64,000 bases of DNA from an uncultured bacterium (GCA_938075305.1 CALJGV010000036.1:1-64000), one strand, 5' to 3'; shown: positions 26,801 to 34,908, counted from the first letter of the stretch. The notes: generated by a model not told the origin, from the letters alone. Numbers and translations are program-made.

Positions 26801-27548
26801 CCTCGAGGTCCGTCTGGGCGCGGTCCCGATCGGCCTGCAGTTCGTCGTTGGAGGCCTGGAGCTCGGCGGCCTCGCTCTGCAGCGACGTGGTCCGCTCCTC
26901 GGCAGCCTCGAGCTTCGCCGTGGAGATGGTCAGCTCTTCGCGGACCTCCTCCAGTTGCTGCTCGGCGCCGGCCAGCTCGTCGCGGAGCATACGGGCCTCG
27001 TCCTGGGTCGCGTCGAGGCGGTTCGAGGTCTCGCCCAGCTGGCCCTCGAGGGGGCGCAGGGACTCGATCCGGGCGGTGAGCTCGTCGATCACCGTGGTCT
27101 GGCGCTCGAGCTCCACCTCCTTCTCGCGGGTGGCCTCGTGGATCCGCTCGCGCCAGGCGGCGACCTCGTCCTGGAACTGGGCAACCTCCCGGGGGCCGGT
27201 GTCCTCCAGGGGGAACTCGGAGGACTTCACCGGGGCCTTCTCCGCGAACTTCGTCGACACGCCCTCGTGGGCGTCCAGCGCCTTCTGGAGGCGCCGCATC
27301 TGCCGGGTCTGCTCGCTGAGGCGGGTGCGCAGGGCGGTCTCGGAGCGATCGAACTCGCTGATCACGCGCTGCACGCGTCCCTCCATCTGGACGTAGACCT
27401 CGTAGCGTTCACGCACCTGGCGGGTCATTTCCCGGGCCAGGGAGGCCCGCTCACGACGGTTGCGGTGCTCGGCGACGGCGAATGCAAGGAGCGCGCCGGC
27501 GATGGCGGACCCCAGGCTCACAAGCATGGCGATGGCGGGGATGGACAT
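23802..27548 (-). CDS. Membrane-anchored giant coiled-coil protein
   Basis: 1248 residues from ATG 27548, which puts a hydrophobic segment first (MSIPAIAMLVSLGSAIAGALLAFAVAEHRNRRERAS); upstream residues in the same frame are Gly/Pro-rich and not protein-like. After the anchor nearly everything is Glu/Ala/Leu/Gln/Arg heptads, a continuous coiled coil of more than 1000 residues, with a degenerate repeat of about 42-46 residues starting RCEQL (three clear copies near the middle). The tail is basic (EERAEKAKRAKSKKS). Such proteins act as scaffolds or filaments (compare crescentin-like and SMC-arm proteins, though no ATPase head exists here). It probably projects into the cytoplasm. Function unknown. 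Confidence 0.82.
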   Translation of the reverse strand: MSIPAIAMLVSLGSAIAGALLAFAVAEHRNRRERASLAREMTRQVRERYEVYVQMEGRVQRVISEFDRSETALRTRLSEQTRQMRRLQKALDAHEGVSTKFAEKAPVKSSEFPLEDTGPREVAQFQDEVAAWRERIHEATREKEVELERQTTVIDELTARIESLRPLEGQLGETSNRLDATQDEARMLRDELAGAEQQLEEVREELTISTAKLEAAEERTTSLQSEAAELQASNDELQADRDRAQTDLEAARADAETALAELEGAVQRGDELAASLEEQAEALSVQEEFAREARTSLEAQVEALETSVQESEARASALSDELAASKEACDRLEESMDSSDEEHRARAKELESAAEAAQERNQELDQQLTEARAAHAALEDAMSAAAAEHRAVTDELGQQLSESNDRCEQLGEDLEEAARQREQLESELLLSEERGQELHAELEESTRRCEQLDADLEVSRNARQDLEASLTAVCEEHEAKASHLETALTETRHRCEQLEGDLSASQALCQETETALASALDAHDREVAERQTELAAARADIEGLGQELEAARGETREEASRLKAAEDEAQALRAAFDEDQQVAAGSISDLKSALAEAREALAASQDETTEVVADAESRAEAAREQAEARDQEFRSRIETLEGELESANQRGQNMELALAEETSAHEATSQARAQLEQDLRELSEALELEGARLAEAQETATAANTARNDEVERVAELSSKIEELQAEVERHAGMARAADEQKSSTEAQLSSTIEELQARLEEHDSRASAAAEASELEIAEVSAHRDQLVQQAERLSLEVDDLRMELNAAVSEALEGEKIRESLAEHTAGLEKDLAKTSRQLEKSRSAAESLTAERDQFSEASETLQADFTALHEQLDVERRRASDQAAELESHRAELSGQVDSLQAAIDAEQQRAVAAAEELQAATEERKALEARVADLGAQRASLESEQDALQAQLADVEALSARRSEELERTSGNLKEVNAALAEARETAASADQRATELSTRIDEREAALVAAEETMTAYRAEQAEVVAGLQESEARLSKELGTISEERDRVAGVLEATASESSERARALQEATAEIERRASEMAEERARFESFEQTAGAEISGLRKEIEERQKAIEAADARLAEVREEKKGQSKEITALRSEAKKQAARLAKAEQRAEELSSKLKAVSERLAEQESQADDLTTALDAANELLADRSGLLEEKGSAMSAAASMLANLKPMLAALEDQLTDEERAEKAKRAKSKKS

Positions 27549-27982
27549 GGTCTCGATGTCGGAATCCGCCCCTCTCGATCCGAAGACGGGAATTCGAATC
27601 CGCGGCACCCCTCCCCAGCCGTCCCCCCACGAGACACGGCCCCCTCCTGCGATGGGACCGAGCGAGATCGTGATTCCGTGCATCGCTGCGGGACCGCGGA
27701 GCGACTTCTCGCCTGACCGGGGGTAGCCCTGCGGGGCGCCAGATCCGCCGCGCGGTTCAGGCGGCATCCTGCCGCACCACTGACAACCTCTTCCTCCGGC
27801 ACAGCTGCTCCGCCATGGTCGACCTCAGCTCCGAATCAAACCCCTCTGCATGGGGGGATGAGGCCGATGGCGACCGTCCGGCGCGCAGGGTCCAGCGCGG
27901 TCGAGCGCCGTCGATGGAGCGCGACGCAGGGGAATCAGGAGCCGATTCCCCTATCCACATTGGGGCGGGGGTGAGCGGCGCT
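27549..27982. other. Divergent intergenic region between coiled-coil gene and sigma factor gene
   Basis: 434 nt without a convincing gene. It must hold the promoters of both neighbours. The only clear structure is the 9-bp inverted repeat at 27928-27952. The frames open across it are Gly/Pro/Arg-rich and look non-coding. Confidence 0.5.
27928..27952 (+). promoter_or_regulatory. Inverted repeat upstream of the ECF sigma factor gene
   Basis: AGGGGAATC (27928-27936), 7-nt spacer, GATTCCCCT (27944-27952): a perfect 9-bp dyad ending 30 nt before ATG 27983. Could be an operator or a leader hairpin controlling the sigma/anti-sigma operon. Purely by inspection. Confidence 0.5.
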
Positions 27983-28606
27983 ATGATGAGCGCGACCGAT
28001 CGCCGTACCGAGTGCGACGACGCGTTGTTCATGAACCCCCGCTCCGCCCAAGAAACTTCCCTGCTCGCTCGGGTCGCCGAAGGTGACCCCTCGGCGGTCA
28101 GGGACGTGCTCTCGCGCTATTCGGCGCTGGTGTGGTCCCTCTCGTCGAGCCTCTCGAAGGACCCGCACGAGGTCGAGGACGTGGTGCAGGACATCTTCGT
28201 GGACGTGTGGCGCAGCGCCGCTCGCTACGACCCAGCCGTGGCCTCGGAGGCCACCTTCATCGCAACGATCGCCCGCCGACGCGTCATCGACCGCCGGCGT
28301 CGCGCCGGTCGCCGGGTGGACCCGGAGCCCCTCGAGGAGGAGTTCGCGCCCGGCGCGGAGGACGAGGGCCTGCGGCAGGTGGATCTCGACGACGAGGCGC
28401 TCCAGGCCAGGGAGGCGGTGGCCCAGCTCTCGGGCGACCGTCGTCGAGTGCTGGAGATGTCCGTGGTGGAAGGGCTCACCCACCGGGAGATCGCGGCGGA
28501 CACCGGGATCCCCCTGGGAACGGTCAAGAGTCACATCCGTCGGGGCCTCGCCGAGGTCTCCGAGAAGCTCAAAGCGCGCCGAGGCGTCATGGAGGACCGG
28601 GCATGA
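27983..28606 (+). CDS. ECF-family RNA polymerase sigma factor
   Basis: 207 residues from ATG 27983 (GGTGAG upstream); ATG 28031 (MNPRSAQETSLLARVAEGD) would give 191 residues and also fits the family. Region 2: VRDVLSRYSALVWSLSSSLSKDPHEVEDVVQDIFVDVW with the usual acidic DVVQD(I/V)F motif. Region 4: LSGDRRRVLEMSVVEGLTHREIAADTGIPLGTVKSHIRRGLAEV, an HTH. Its stop overlaps the anti-sigma start (ATGA). The pair is convergent with the lipid/photoreceptor operon, whose promoter it may recognise; that is inference from position only. Confidence 0.92.
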   Translation: MMSATDRRTECDDALFMNPRSAQETSLLARVAEGDPSAVRDVLSRYSALVWSLSSSLSKDPHEVEDVVQDIFVDVWRSAARYDPAVASEATFIATIARRRVIDRRRRAGRRVDPEPLEEEFAPGAEDEGLRQVDLDDEALQAREAVAQLSGDRRRVLEMSVVEGLTHREIAADTGIPLGTVKSHIRRGLAEVSEKLKARRGVMEDRA

Positions 28607-29502
28607 TGGTCGGACCCGGAATGCCCTCGCGCGACAGGGACAGCCTGGACGAGCTGGAGGCCATCGCCGCCCTCGAAGGCTTCGGTGTGCTCACCGAGCG
28701 CCAGCGGGCCCTGGTGGACGAGGAGCGTGTCCGCGAGCTCGAGCACGCGGCCGGTGCGCTGTTCATTGCGCTCGGGCGCGCGAAGGTGCACGAGGCACCT
28801 GATGACGCCCATAGGCGCCTCGAGGATCTGCTCTCCACCCAGGTCGCCGCGGACGCCCACGAGGCGCGCCGCCGGGGCCACTCGCATTTGCACAACACCC
28901 TGCGCGATGTTCCCCAGCGCGGCGCAGTGGACCGCGGATCCTTCGGGGACGAGCGCGCCGCGCCGTCCTCCGCGCCGCGGACGGATCCGACCCCCGAGAC
29001 GAGCGGTCTCCGCGCCGCCCCGGGCCTGTTCGGATGGATCGCTGCGGCCGCGCTTCTGATCGCGACCGTCGTCGCGTACGGCCGCGTCGCCTCCCTCGAG
29101 CAGCGCCTCGGTGAGGGGCCCGCCGATCTCCGCCTCCAGGAGCTGGTGGCGACGACCCCCGACGTGGAGGTCCTCCCCTGGGCCACCGACGGGATCTCCG
29201 GGGACGTTACCTGGAGCAACACCAAGAATGCGGGCTTCCTTCGGATCGAAGGCCTGGCGGTCAACGACCCCGAGGTCACCCAGTACCAGCTCTGGATCTT
29301 CCGGGGCCTCGACCCGTCCGCCGAGGCCCACCCGGTGAGCGGCGGGGTCTTCGACGTGGACCGGCAGGGCCAGGTCATCGTGCCCATCGACGCCCAGCTC
29401 GAGCTTGGGCGCGCCGGGATGTTCGTCGTCACCGTGGAGAAGCCGGGCGGCGTGATGGTGTCGGAGCGCGAGGAGATCGTCCTCGTCGCGAGCCGCGTCT
29501 GA
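28603..29502 (+). CDS. Membrane anti-sigma factor, RskA-like
   Basis: 299 residues, ATGA-coupled to the ECF sigma gene. The cytoplasmic N-terminal part (1-140) should bind the sigma factor; it shows no HxxxCxxC zinc motif. One membrane segment at about 141-160 (GLFGWIAAAALLIATVVAYG). The outer domain (about 180-299: ATTPDVEVLPWATDGISGDVTWSNTKNAGFLRIEGL, YQLWIFRG, GMFVVTVEKPGG) matches the RskA/anti-sigma-K C-terminal domain. By analogy, proteolysis or a redox change in the envelope frees sigma. It differs from the cupin-type ChrR that senses singlet oxygen in Rhodobacter. Confidence 0.88.
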   Translation: MMVGPGMPSRDRDSLDELEAIAALEGFGVLTERQRALVDEERVRELEHAAGALFIALGRAKVHEAPDDAHRRLEDLLSTQVAADAHEARRRGHSHLHNTLRDVPQRGAVDRGSFGDERAAPSSAPRTDPTPETSGLRAAPGLFGWIAAAALLIATVVAYGRVASLEQRLGEGPADLRLQELVATTPDVEVLPWATDGISGDVTWSNTKNAGFLRIEGLAVNDPEVTQYQLWIFRGLDPSAEAHPVSGGVFDVDRQGQVIVPIDAQLELGRAGMFVVTVEKPGGVMVSEREEIVLVASRV

Positions 29503-29513
29503 GGGCTGTCGGC

Positions 29514-29534
29514 CGAGGAGCGCGTTGTTCCTCG
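29514..29534. terminator. Weak hairpin in the convergent gap after the anti-sigma gene
   Basis: CGAGGA (29514-29519) and TCCTCG (29529-29534) with a 9-nt loop, followed by TTGCCCGTTT. It begins 12 nt after the anti-sigma stop in a 124-nt convergent gap. Confidence 0.35.
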
Positions 29535-29626
29535 TTGCCCGTTTCAGCGCCCCCTTTCCGCGTCGCGGAGAGGCCGAGGCGTGAACTCCAGGCCTGTTCC
29601 CAGGGCGCTCGGAGTCGAGCCCGCTT

Positions 29627-30661
29627 CTATTTGAGGTTGACCAGCGCCCGGGCGGACTGGACGCCGTTGACGAGGTCCGTCGCGAAGCCATCGGCGCCGA
29701 GTCGGAGGGCGTCCTCCTCGCTACGCAGAGCCGCGCCGCCGACGAGCACAGGGATCTTGCTGTCGCGCGCGCCGAGGTAGCTGGACAGCGCGTAGCGCTG
29801 GGCGACCAGGGTGGCCGACACGGCGATGAGGTCGCACCCGTAGGCCGCCGCGGTCACGTCGATCTCGTCTGCCGGCGTATCCGCGCCCGCGAGCGCCACG
29901 CGCCAGCCGTCTTGTTCCAGCAGCAGGGCGAAGGCGACGAGCCCTGTGTCGTGGGCGTCGCCAGGCACGGCGGCCACGAGGACCGCTTTGCCGTTGCGCT
30001 CCGCCTGGGGGAGCGCGGCCGTGAGCCCGTGGAGCGCGCTGCGGAGGGTGGCAGTGATGACGTGCTCGGCGGCCACGCCCATCTCACCCACATGCCAGCG
30101 GCGACCGGCCTCTCGCGCGGCGGGCAGCAGGATCTCGACGACGGCCTCCTCGAGGCTGAAGGTCCCCGCCTTCACGCCGTCGATGAGGTAGTTCCGGGCG
30201 CTGGAGAGGTCCCCGAGGAGAGCGAGATCGAAGAGCTCCTGGGCGCGGGAGCCCTCGGAGAGGCCGCTCGCGGGAACCGCGGGCGCAGCGAGCGCCTCGA
30301 CGGCCTTGTCGAAGAACCGCTCGATGGACGTATCCGTGTTCCCGGGCAGCTGGGCCGTGAGCGTCTCCTGCATGCTCTCGAGGGCGAGCAGGACGTCCCC
30401 CTGGTCGATGTCCCTGGAGGTGATCACCGCCCGAAACCAGACCATGTCGTCGGAGAACAGCTTGGTGTCGTCCGCCTCCAGCGCCGAGGCCAGGGCCTCG
30501 AGGCGGGCTCCCAGGGCCTGCCGCCAGGAGTCGAATCCGGCCTCGCCGTAACGCGCCTCGGCGCCTTCCACCTTCTCGAACAAGCGGGCCGTCGTCAGCC
30601 CGGCCAGGCCACGGCTCGTGGTGCGGATCAGCTCTGCGGTGAATTCAGCGGCGCGGGTCAT
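29627..30661 (-). CDS. CarH-like cobalamin-binding light sensor without DNA-binding domain
   Basis: 344 residues. Residues about 135-215 are the helical cap (B12-binding-2) and 225-344 the Rossmann B12-binding domain. The base-off/His-on motif is GDAHDTG with His237. The cap carries W189-x9-E199-H200, the W-x9-EH signature that distinguishes adenosylcobalamin photoreceptors (CarH/LitR) from methyltransferase B12 modules. CarH has a MerR HTH at the N-terminus; here residues 1-130 are helical with no HTH visible (SWRQALGARLEALASALEAD, WFRAVITSRDIDQGD), so signalling must go through a partner. Last gene of the lipid operon; ATG 30661 overlaps the DUF2878 stop (ATGA). Confidence 0.88.
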   Translation of the reverse strand: MTRAAEFTAELIRTTSRGLAGLTTARLFEKVEGAEARYGEAGFDSWRQALGARLEALASALEADDTKLFSDDMVWFRAVITSRDIDQGDVLLALESMQETLTAQLPGNTDTSIERFFDKAVEALAAPAVPASGLSEGSRAQELFDLALLGDLSSARNYLIDGVKAGTFSLEEAVVEILLPAAREAGRRWHVGEMGVAAEHVITATLRSALHGLTAALPQAERNGKAVLVAAVPGDAHDTGLVAFALLLEQDGWRVALAGADTPADEIDVTAAAYGCDLIAVSATLVAQRYALSSYLGARDSKIPVLVGGAALRSEEDALRLGADGFATDLVNGVQSARALVNLK

Positions 30662-31356
30662 TGTCGTTCATTCCCTCCTTCGAGGGATTGTCCGTGCGGC
30701 GTAGCCGCGATGGGGGTGTCCACATGAGCTGGCACGGCGCGCCGGTGGACGGCTCCGATCAGGGATCGGCTTGCGAGCATCAGCAACGGGACTGCAACAG
30801 CATATTCGATCGAGAGGGCGGCGTAGCCCATCGAGCCCCCTGGAACTGAGGTGGCCCCGATCCGCGTTCCCGACCAGAAGGAGAGGGGCCCGCCGATCGC
30901 GCTCAGGAGCACCGTGAGCAGGGGGCGCCCGCGGAGCCAGGTAAGTGAGGAGTTCAGCAGGGAGCCAAAGGCCACCCAGAGGGTGACGATCCAGACTGGA
31001 GCCAGCCGCAGGGCGGCCCCCTCAGGGGGCAGGGCGGCGTCGCCCCCGGGGCTCGCAGCCGCCGGGAATCCGATCCAGCCGGAGGAGTGCAGGGCCGTAT
31101 CGAGGAGCAGTCCAAGGAGCCCGGCGACAGCCCAGAGCCGCAGCTCGGCAGCGGGGCGGGGGCAGAAGAACAGGTTGATCGGGAGCAGCGCCGCGGCCGC
31201 AACCGGCCCGATCCAGGGGCGCGCGTCGGCGGCCCCGTAGACGCAGATGAACCACACGGCCTGGAAGGCCACGAAGTTCACCAGCTTCCCGGCGGTGCTC
31301 GGCCCCGCCGGGGGGGCGCCTCCGGCGGCGCTCGTCGTTCCCGGGGGCTCGCTCAA
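30658..31356 (-). CDS. DUF2878 membrane protein
   Basis: 232 residues starting at TTG 31356, whose codon overlaps the preceding stop as TTGA; the start places MSEPPGTTS just before the first membrane helix (KLVNFVAFQAVWFICVYGAA). Five to six hydrophobic segments follow, with GLLLDTALHSSGW and WIVTLWVAFGSLLNSSLTWL typical of DUF2878. The family has no assigned biochemistry but recurs beside DUF1365, CFA-type methyltransferases and flavin amine oxidases in light- or singlet-oxygen-induced clusters (recollection). It is coupled both upstream and downstream by 4-bp overlaps, implying fixed stoichiometry with the methyltransferase and the B12 sensor. Confidence 0.82.
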   Translation of the reverse strand: MSEPPGTTSAAGGAPPAGPSTAGKLVNFVAFQAVWFICVYGAADARPWIGPVAAAALLPINLFFCPRPAAELRLWAVAGLLGLLLDTALHSSGWIGFPAAASPGGDAALPPEGAALRLAPVWIVTLWVAFGSLLNSSLTWLRGRPLLTVLLSAIGGPLSFWSGTRIGATSVPGGSMGYAALSIEYAVAVPLLMLASRSLIGAVHRRAVPAHVDTPIAATPHGQSLEGGNERQ

Positions 31357-32732
31357 TCCCTGGGGGCGAGCGTGGCCGCCACGGGGGGAGCGAAGGCGCG
31401 GCCTGCCCTGGCGTAGACCAGGTGGGCCACGGAGATATGTCGCTCCGCGAAGCCCCCCTCGCAGTAGCAGAAGTAGAAGTCGAAGAGCCGTAGGAAGTCC
31501 TCGTCGAACCCCATGGCGAGGGCCTCGTCCCGTCGCGCCCGGAGCGCGTCCCGCCACTGGCGAAGGGTTGGGACGTAGTGGGTCCCGATGTCCTCCATGT
31601 GGACGGGGCGCAGATCGCTGCTGTCGGCTGCGGCCTTGCTGAGCGCCGTCACCGAAGGGATGCAGCTGCCGGGGAAGATGTGGCGCTGGATGAAGTCGAC
31701 GGCCCGGCGGGCGCGCTCGAAGTGAGCGTCGTGGATGGTGATGGCCTGCATCGCGAGGGCGCCACCGGGCACGAGGAGCCGCGCGCAGGTCTCGAAGAAG
31801 GTCCCGTAGTGGCGCGCCCCGACGGCCTCGATCATCTCCACGGAGACGACCTTCGAGTACTGGCCCTTGAGGTCCCGGTAGTCCTTCAGGAGGACCTCGA
31901 CGCGATCACCAAGGCCGGCGCGCTCGATCCGCTCCGCCGCAAACGCGTGCTGCTCCTTGGATATGGTCGTCGTGGTGACGCGGCAGCCAAACTTCGAGGC
32001 CGCCCGCCGCGCGAACCCACCCCAGCCGGTCCCGATCTCGAGCAGGTGGTCGGCGGGCCCGAGATTGAGGCGTTCGCAGAGGCGGTCGATCTTGGCGTTC
32101 TGCGCCTCCTCCAGGGACGCGTCTGGGCGATCGAAGTAGGCCGACGAGTACGTCATCGTCGGGTCGAGAAAGAGCCCGAAGAACTCGTTGGAGAGGTCGT
32201 AGTGCGCGGAGATGTTCTTGCGCGAACCGGACCGGGTGTTGTCGCGGAGCCAGTGGAAGGCCTTGAGCATGGGGAGCGACAGGCGGGCCAGGCCCTTCTC
32301 CATGCCGTCCAGGGCGGTGTGGTTCGCGACCAGCACCCGGACCACGTCGGACGGCTCGGGCGAGGTCCACCACCCGTAGGCGTAGGCCTCGCCCGCGCCG
32401 ACGCTGCCCCGGAGCGCGAGGGCCGTCCAGAAGCGTTCATCTGTGACCTCGACGACCCCGTGTGCGTCCCCGTCGACCTGACCAAGGCCACCACCGGGGT
32501 ACACCACGATGTCTGAGTTGCCCGGCTGGGCGGGGGACCCGAAGACCTCTGAACCGGTCGGGGCTTGCAGGGTGAGCGAGCCCGTGACGAGCCTCCTGAG
32601 CCGGGCCCGGACGGCGCGCTCTAGGAGCGGCCGACCCCGCTGCGGCCGACCCTCCGGCGCAATGGGAGCCGTGGTCCGAGGGGTCACAGGGGCCGCTGCG
32701 GGAGGGGAGGTCGTCGATTCGGTGAGGGTCAT
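31353..32732 (-). CDS. Cyclopropane-fatty-acid synthase-family methyltransferase (paralogue 1)
   Basis: 459 residues. SAM-dependent enzyme acting on unsaturated acyl chains of membrane phospholipids. N-terminal lipid-binding domain about 35-165; HYDLSNEFFGLFLDPTMTYSSAYF (177-200) is the CFA-synthase signature, and LEIGTGWGGFA (231-241) the SAM loop. Later motifs VSVEMIEAVGARHYGTFF and FIQRHIFPGSCIPS are also conserved. CFA synthases add a methylene bridge; relatives add methyl or methylene branches, so the exact product is open. Second-last but two of the operon; 32 nt after the DUF1365 gene. Confidence 0.92.
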   Translation of the reverse strand: MTLTESTTSPPAAAPVTPRTTAPIAPEGRPQRGRPLLERAVRARLRRLVTGSLTLQAPTGSEVFGSPAQPGNSDIVVYPGGGLGQVDGDAHGVVEVTDERFWTALALRGSVGAGEAYAYGWWTSPEPSDVVRVLVANHTALDGMEKGLARLSLPMLKAFHWLRDNTRSGSRKNISAHYDLSNEFFGLFLDPTMTYSSAYFDRPDASLEEAQNAKIDRLCERLNLGPADHLLEIGTGWGGFARRAASKFGCRVTTTTISKEQHAFAAERIERAGLGDRVEVLLKDYRDLKGQYSKVVSVEMIEAVGARHYGTFFETCARLLVPGGALAMQAITIHDAHFERARRAVDFIQRHIFPGSCIPSVTALSKAAADSSDLRPVHMEDIGTHYVPTLRQWRDALRARRDEALAMGFDEDFLRLFDFYFCYCEGGFAERHISVAHLVYARAGRAFAPPVAATLAPRD

Positions 32733-32764
32733 GGTGCTGGCCGGCCGCGCGGGTGTCGCGGCAT

Positions 32765-33559
32765 TCAGGCGCTCTTCGGGTGAGAGAAGAACGGCGTGCG
32801 CTTCGTCCAGAGTCGAAGCGCCTGCCAGTAGATCGCCGCGAGGATCTTAGCGCTCATCCAGGGATGCCGAAGCAGGCTCTTTCGAAGCTGGGGCGGATCA
32901 AGGGGACGGCGCTTGAGCTCGAACGCCGCGTCGAACACGCGCTCGTCCTCGGGCCCTGTCCGGTTCTCCATGGCGACCCGCAGCGGGGACCCTTGCAGGG
33001 GGCCTGGAACGGTGAAGCGCCAGTGGTAGCGGTGATCCATGTCGAAGAACGGTGAGACGTGGAAGTCCTTCTTGAACCTCCACTCGTACCATTCGCCATC
33101 GCGGGCCGCCTCGGATGCGAGGAGCACGTACTGATGCCGTTCGTTCCACGGCGTATTGGTGATCTCCGCGACGACCGAGTGCAGGGTTTCCCCGTCGGCT
33201 TCGAACAGGTAGTAGAACGATACGGGGTTGAAGCAGTATCCCAGCAGGGCCACCTGGGTGAGGAGTCGGATCGGGCCCTCCGGAGGGCGCTCGCCCGTCT
33301 CCCTCTCGACGCGCTCCCTCACGGCCTCGCGCAGCGGGCGATCTGTGGGCCCCAGGAAATCCCGGCGCCGGAACGACCCGAGGTTCGGCCGCTCCACGCT
33401 CCAGAGCCAGGCGCCCCGGAAGACCTCGTCGAGCTCGTCGAGGTCGAGCAGGAGCTCGAAGACCCTGTAGGAGAAGCGGTGGGGGCGCGGCTGGTGGCGG
33501 GCGTGATGCACGCGGCCCTCGTACACCGCGGAGGCCAGGGCCCCGGTGGAGGTGCTCAT
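32765..33559 (-). CDS. DUF1365 family protein
   Basis: 264 residues. Family hallmarks: YEGRVHHARHQPRPHRFSYRVFELLLDLDEL near the N-terminus, LLTQVALLGYCFNPVSFYYLF and VVAEITNTPWNERHQYVL, then FHVSPFFDMDHRYHW. No catalytic mechanism is established. DUF1365 genes almost always neighbour a flavin amine oxidase and a CFA-type methyltransferase, as here, so a role in modifying or delivering unsaturated phospholipid chains is likely. ATG 33559 overlaps the flavoprotein stop by 4 bp. Confidence 0.9.
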   Translation of the reverse strand: MSTSTGALASAVYEGRVHHARHQPRPHRFSYRVFELLLDLDELDEVFRGAWLWSVERPNLGSFRRRDFLGPTDRPLREAVRERVERETGERPPEGPIRLLTQVALLGYCFNPVSFYYLFEADGETLHSVVAEITNTPWNERHQYVLLASEAARDGEWYEWRFKKDFHVSPFFDMDHRYHWRFTVPGPLQGSPLRVAMENRTGPEDERVFDAAFELKRRPLDPPQLRKSLLRHPWMSAKILAAIYWQALRLWTKRTPFFSHPKSA

Positions 33560-34908
33560 CGCGGCGTGCCGGCGGTCTCCGGCTGGGGCCCTCGGCGGTC
33601 GGTCTCGAAGCCAGGGCGAAGCTCCTCGGCCCTGGCGGGGAAGCCGGGCTCGACCCCCATGGCCTCCAGGACCCGGCGGGCGCTCTGCACGCCGTCCTCG
33701 TGGAAGCCGTAGTGCCAGTAGGCGCCGCAGTAGTGGACGCCGCGGACCCCGTCGATCTCGCCGTGGCGCCCCTGGGCGCGGACCGAGTCGGAGTCGTAGA
33801 CGGGGTGCGAGAAGGTCGTCTCGCGGACGACCTTGGACGGATCGATGCGGTCCTTGCAGTTGAGCGTCACGAAGAGGTCATCGGGCCCCTCGATCGACTG
33901 GAGCTCGTTCATCCAGTAGGTGACGCGCACGAGGTCTCCCTCGGCCGGAGCCTTGGCCGGGACGTGCACGTTCCACGCCGCCCACGCGGTCTTGCGCTTG
34001 GGCATGAGGGAGGCGTCGGTGTGCAGGATGACCGAGTTGGGCTGGAAGTGAATCGAGCCCAGCACCTCGAGCTCGGTGGCCGTCGGATCCTCGAGCATGC
34101 GCAGGGCCTGGTCCGCATGGCAGGCGAGCACGACCCGGTCGAACCGCTCGGGGGCCTCACCGACGACCTGCACCTCCACATCGCCGACGCCGCCCGCGGT
34201 GACGCGCTCGACCGGAGAGGACACCCTCACTCGGTCCATCAGCGGCTCCAGAAGCCGCGTGGCGTAGGAGCGGCTCCCGCCACGCACCGTGAGCCAGGGC
34301 GGTCGATCGTCGACCTGGAGGAAGCCGTGATTGGCGAAGAATCGGACGAGGGTCCGAGCGGGGAAGTCGAGGATCTCACCGGGCTTGCCGGACCAAACCG
34401 CGCAGGCCATCGGGATCATGTGCCAGTCGATGAAGGCCTTGGAGTAGCCGCCCTCGCGCAGGTACTCGCCGAGGGTCGGGCCGGGTTCTCCCGCCGGTAG
34501 ATCCAGCAGCTCTGGCGCCTCTCGGTAGAAGCGCAGGATGCCCCGGATCATGCTCCAGAAGCTCGGCCGGAGGACGTTGGACCACTGGGCGAAGAGGCTC
34601 GCGGTGCTCGTGCCGTTGTACTCGACGCCGGGGCCCTCCATCCGCGCGCTGAAGCTCATGTCGCTCTCCAGCCACGGGACCTCTAGCTCGCGAAGCAGGG
34701 AGCAAAACCCCGGGTAGGTCCGCTCGTTGAAGACGATGAAGCCCGTGTCGACCACGTATTCTCGGCCGTTCACGGACACCTCGCGGGTGGCGGTGTGTCC
34801 ACCGATCCGATCCCGCGCCTCGAGCACGGTGACCTCGTGTCCGGCGTCGTGGAGGCGCCGGGCGGTGACCATCCCGGCCACGCCACTCCCTACGACTGCG
34901 ACCTTCAA
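33556..34908 (-). CDS. FAD-dependent amine-oxidase-like protein of the lipid operon
   Basis: 450 residues from TTG 34908, giving MKVAVVGSGVAGMVTARRL; an earlier TTG (34920) adds four Leu. Rossmann GxGxxG at 8-13 and LEARDRIGGHT complete the FAD site; the C-terminus has GVRGVHYCGAYWHYGFHEDGVQSA, the standard end motif of this branch. The branch is annotated as NAD/FAD-binding or cyclopropane-associated oxidoreductase and accompanies DUF1365 and CFA-type methyltransferases. In furan-fatty-acid biosynthesis a flavoprotein of this operon type introduces an extra double bond; whether this is its orthologue cannot be decided by eye. Confidence 0.88.
   Translation of the reverse strand: MKVAVVGSGVAGMVTARRLHDAGHEVTVLEARDRIGGHTATREVSVNGREYVVDTGFIVFNERTYPGFCSLLRELEVPWLESDMSFSARMEGPGVEYNGTSTASLFAQWSNVLRPSFWSMIRGILRFYREAPELLDLPAGEPGPTLGEYLREGGYSKAFIDWHMIPMACAVWSGKPGEILDFPARTLVRFFANHGFLQVDDRPPWLTVRGGSRSYATRLLEPLMDRVRVSSPVERVTAGGVGDVEVQVVGEAPERFDRVVLACHADQALRMLEDPTATELEVLGSIHFQPNSVILHTDASLMPKRKTAWAAWNVHVPAKAPAEGDLVRVTYWMNELQSIEGPDDLFVTLNCKDRIDPSKVVRETTFSHPVYDSDSVRAQGRHGEIDGVRGVHYCGAYWHYGFHEDGVQSARRVLEAMGVEPGFPARAEELRPGFETDRRGPQPETAGTPR

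Noticed and set aside
25260..27716. Long open frame on the plus strand, antisense to the coiled-coil gene
   Set aside because: A by-product of GC-rich codons opposite heptad-repeat coding sequence; Leu/Gly-rich with no domain, and the minus-strand frame clearly encodes protein.
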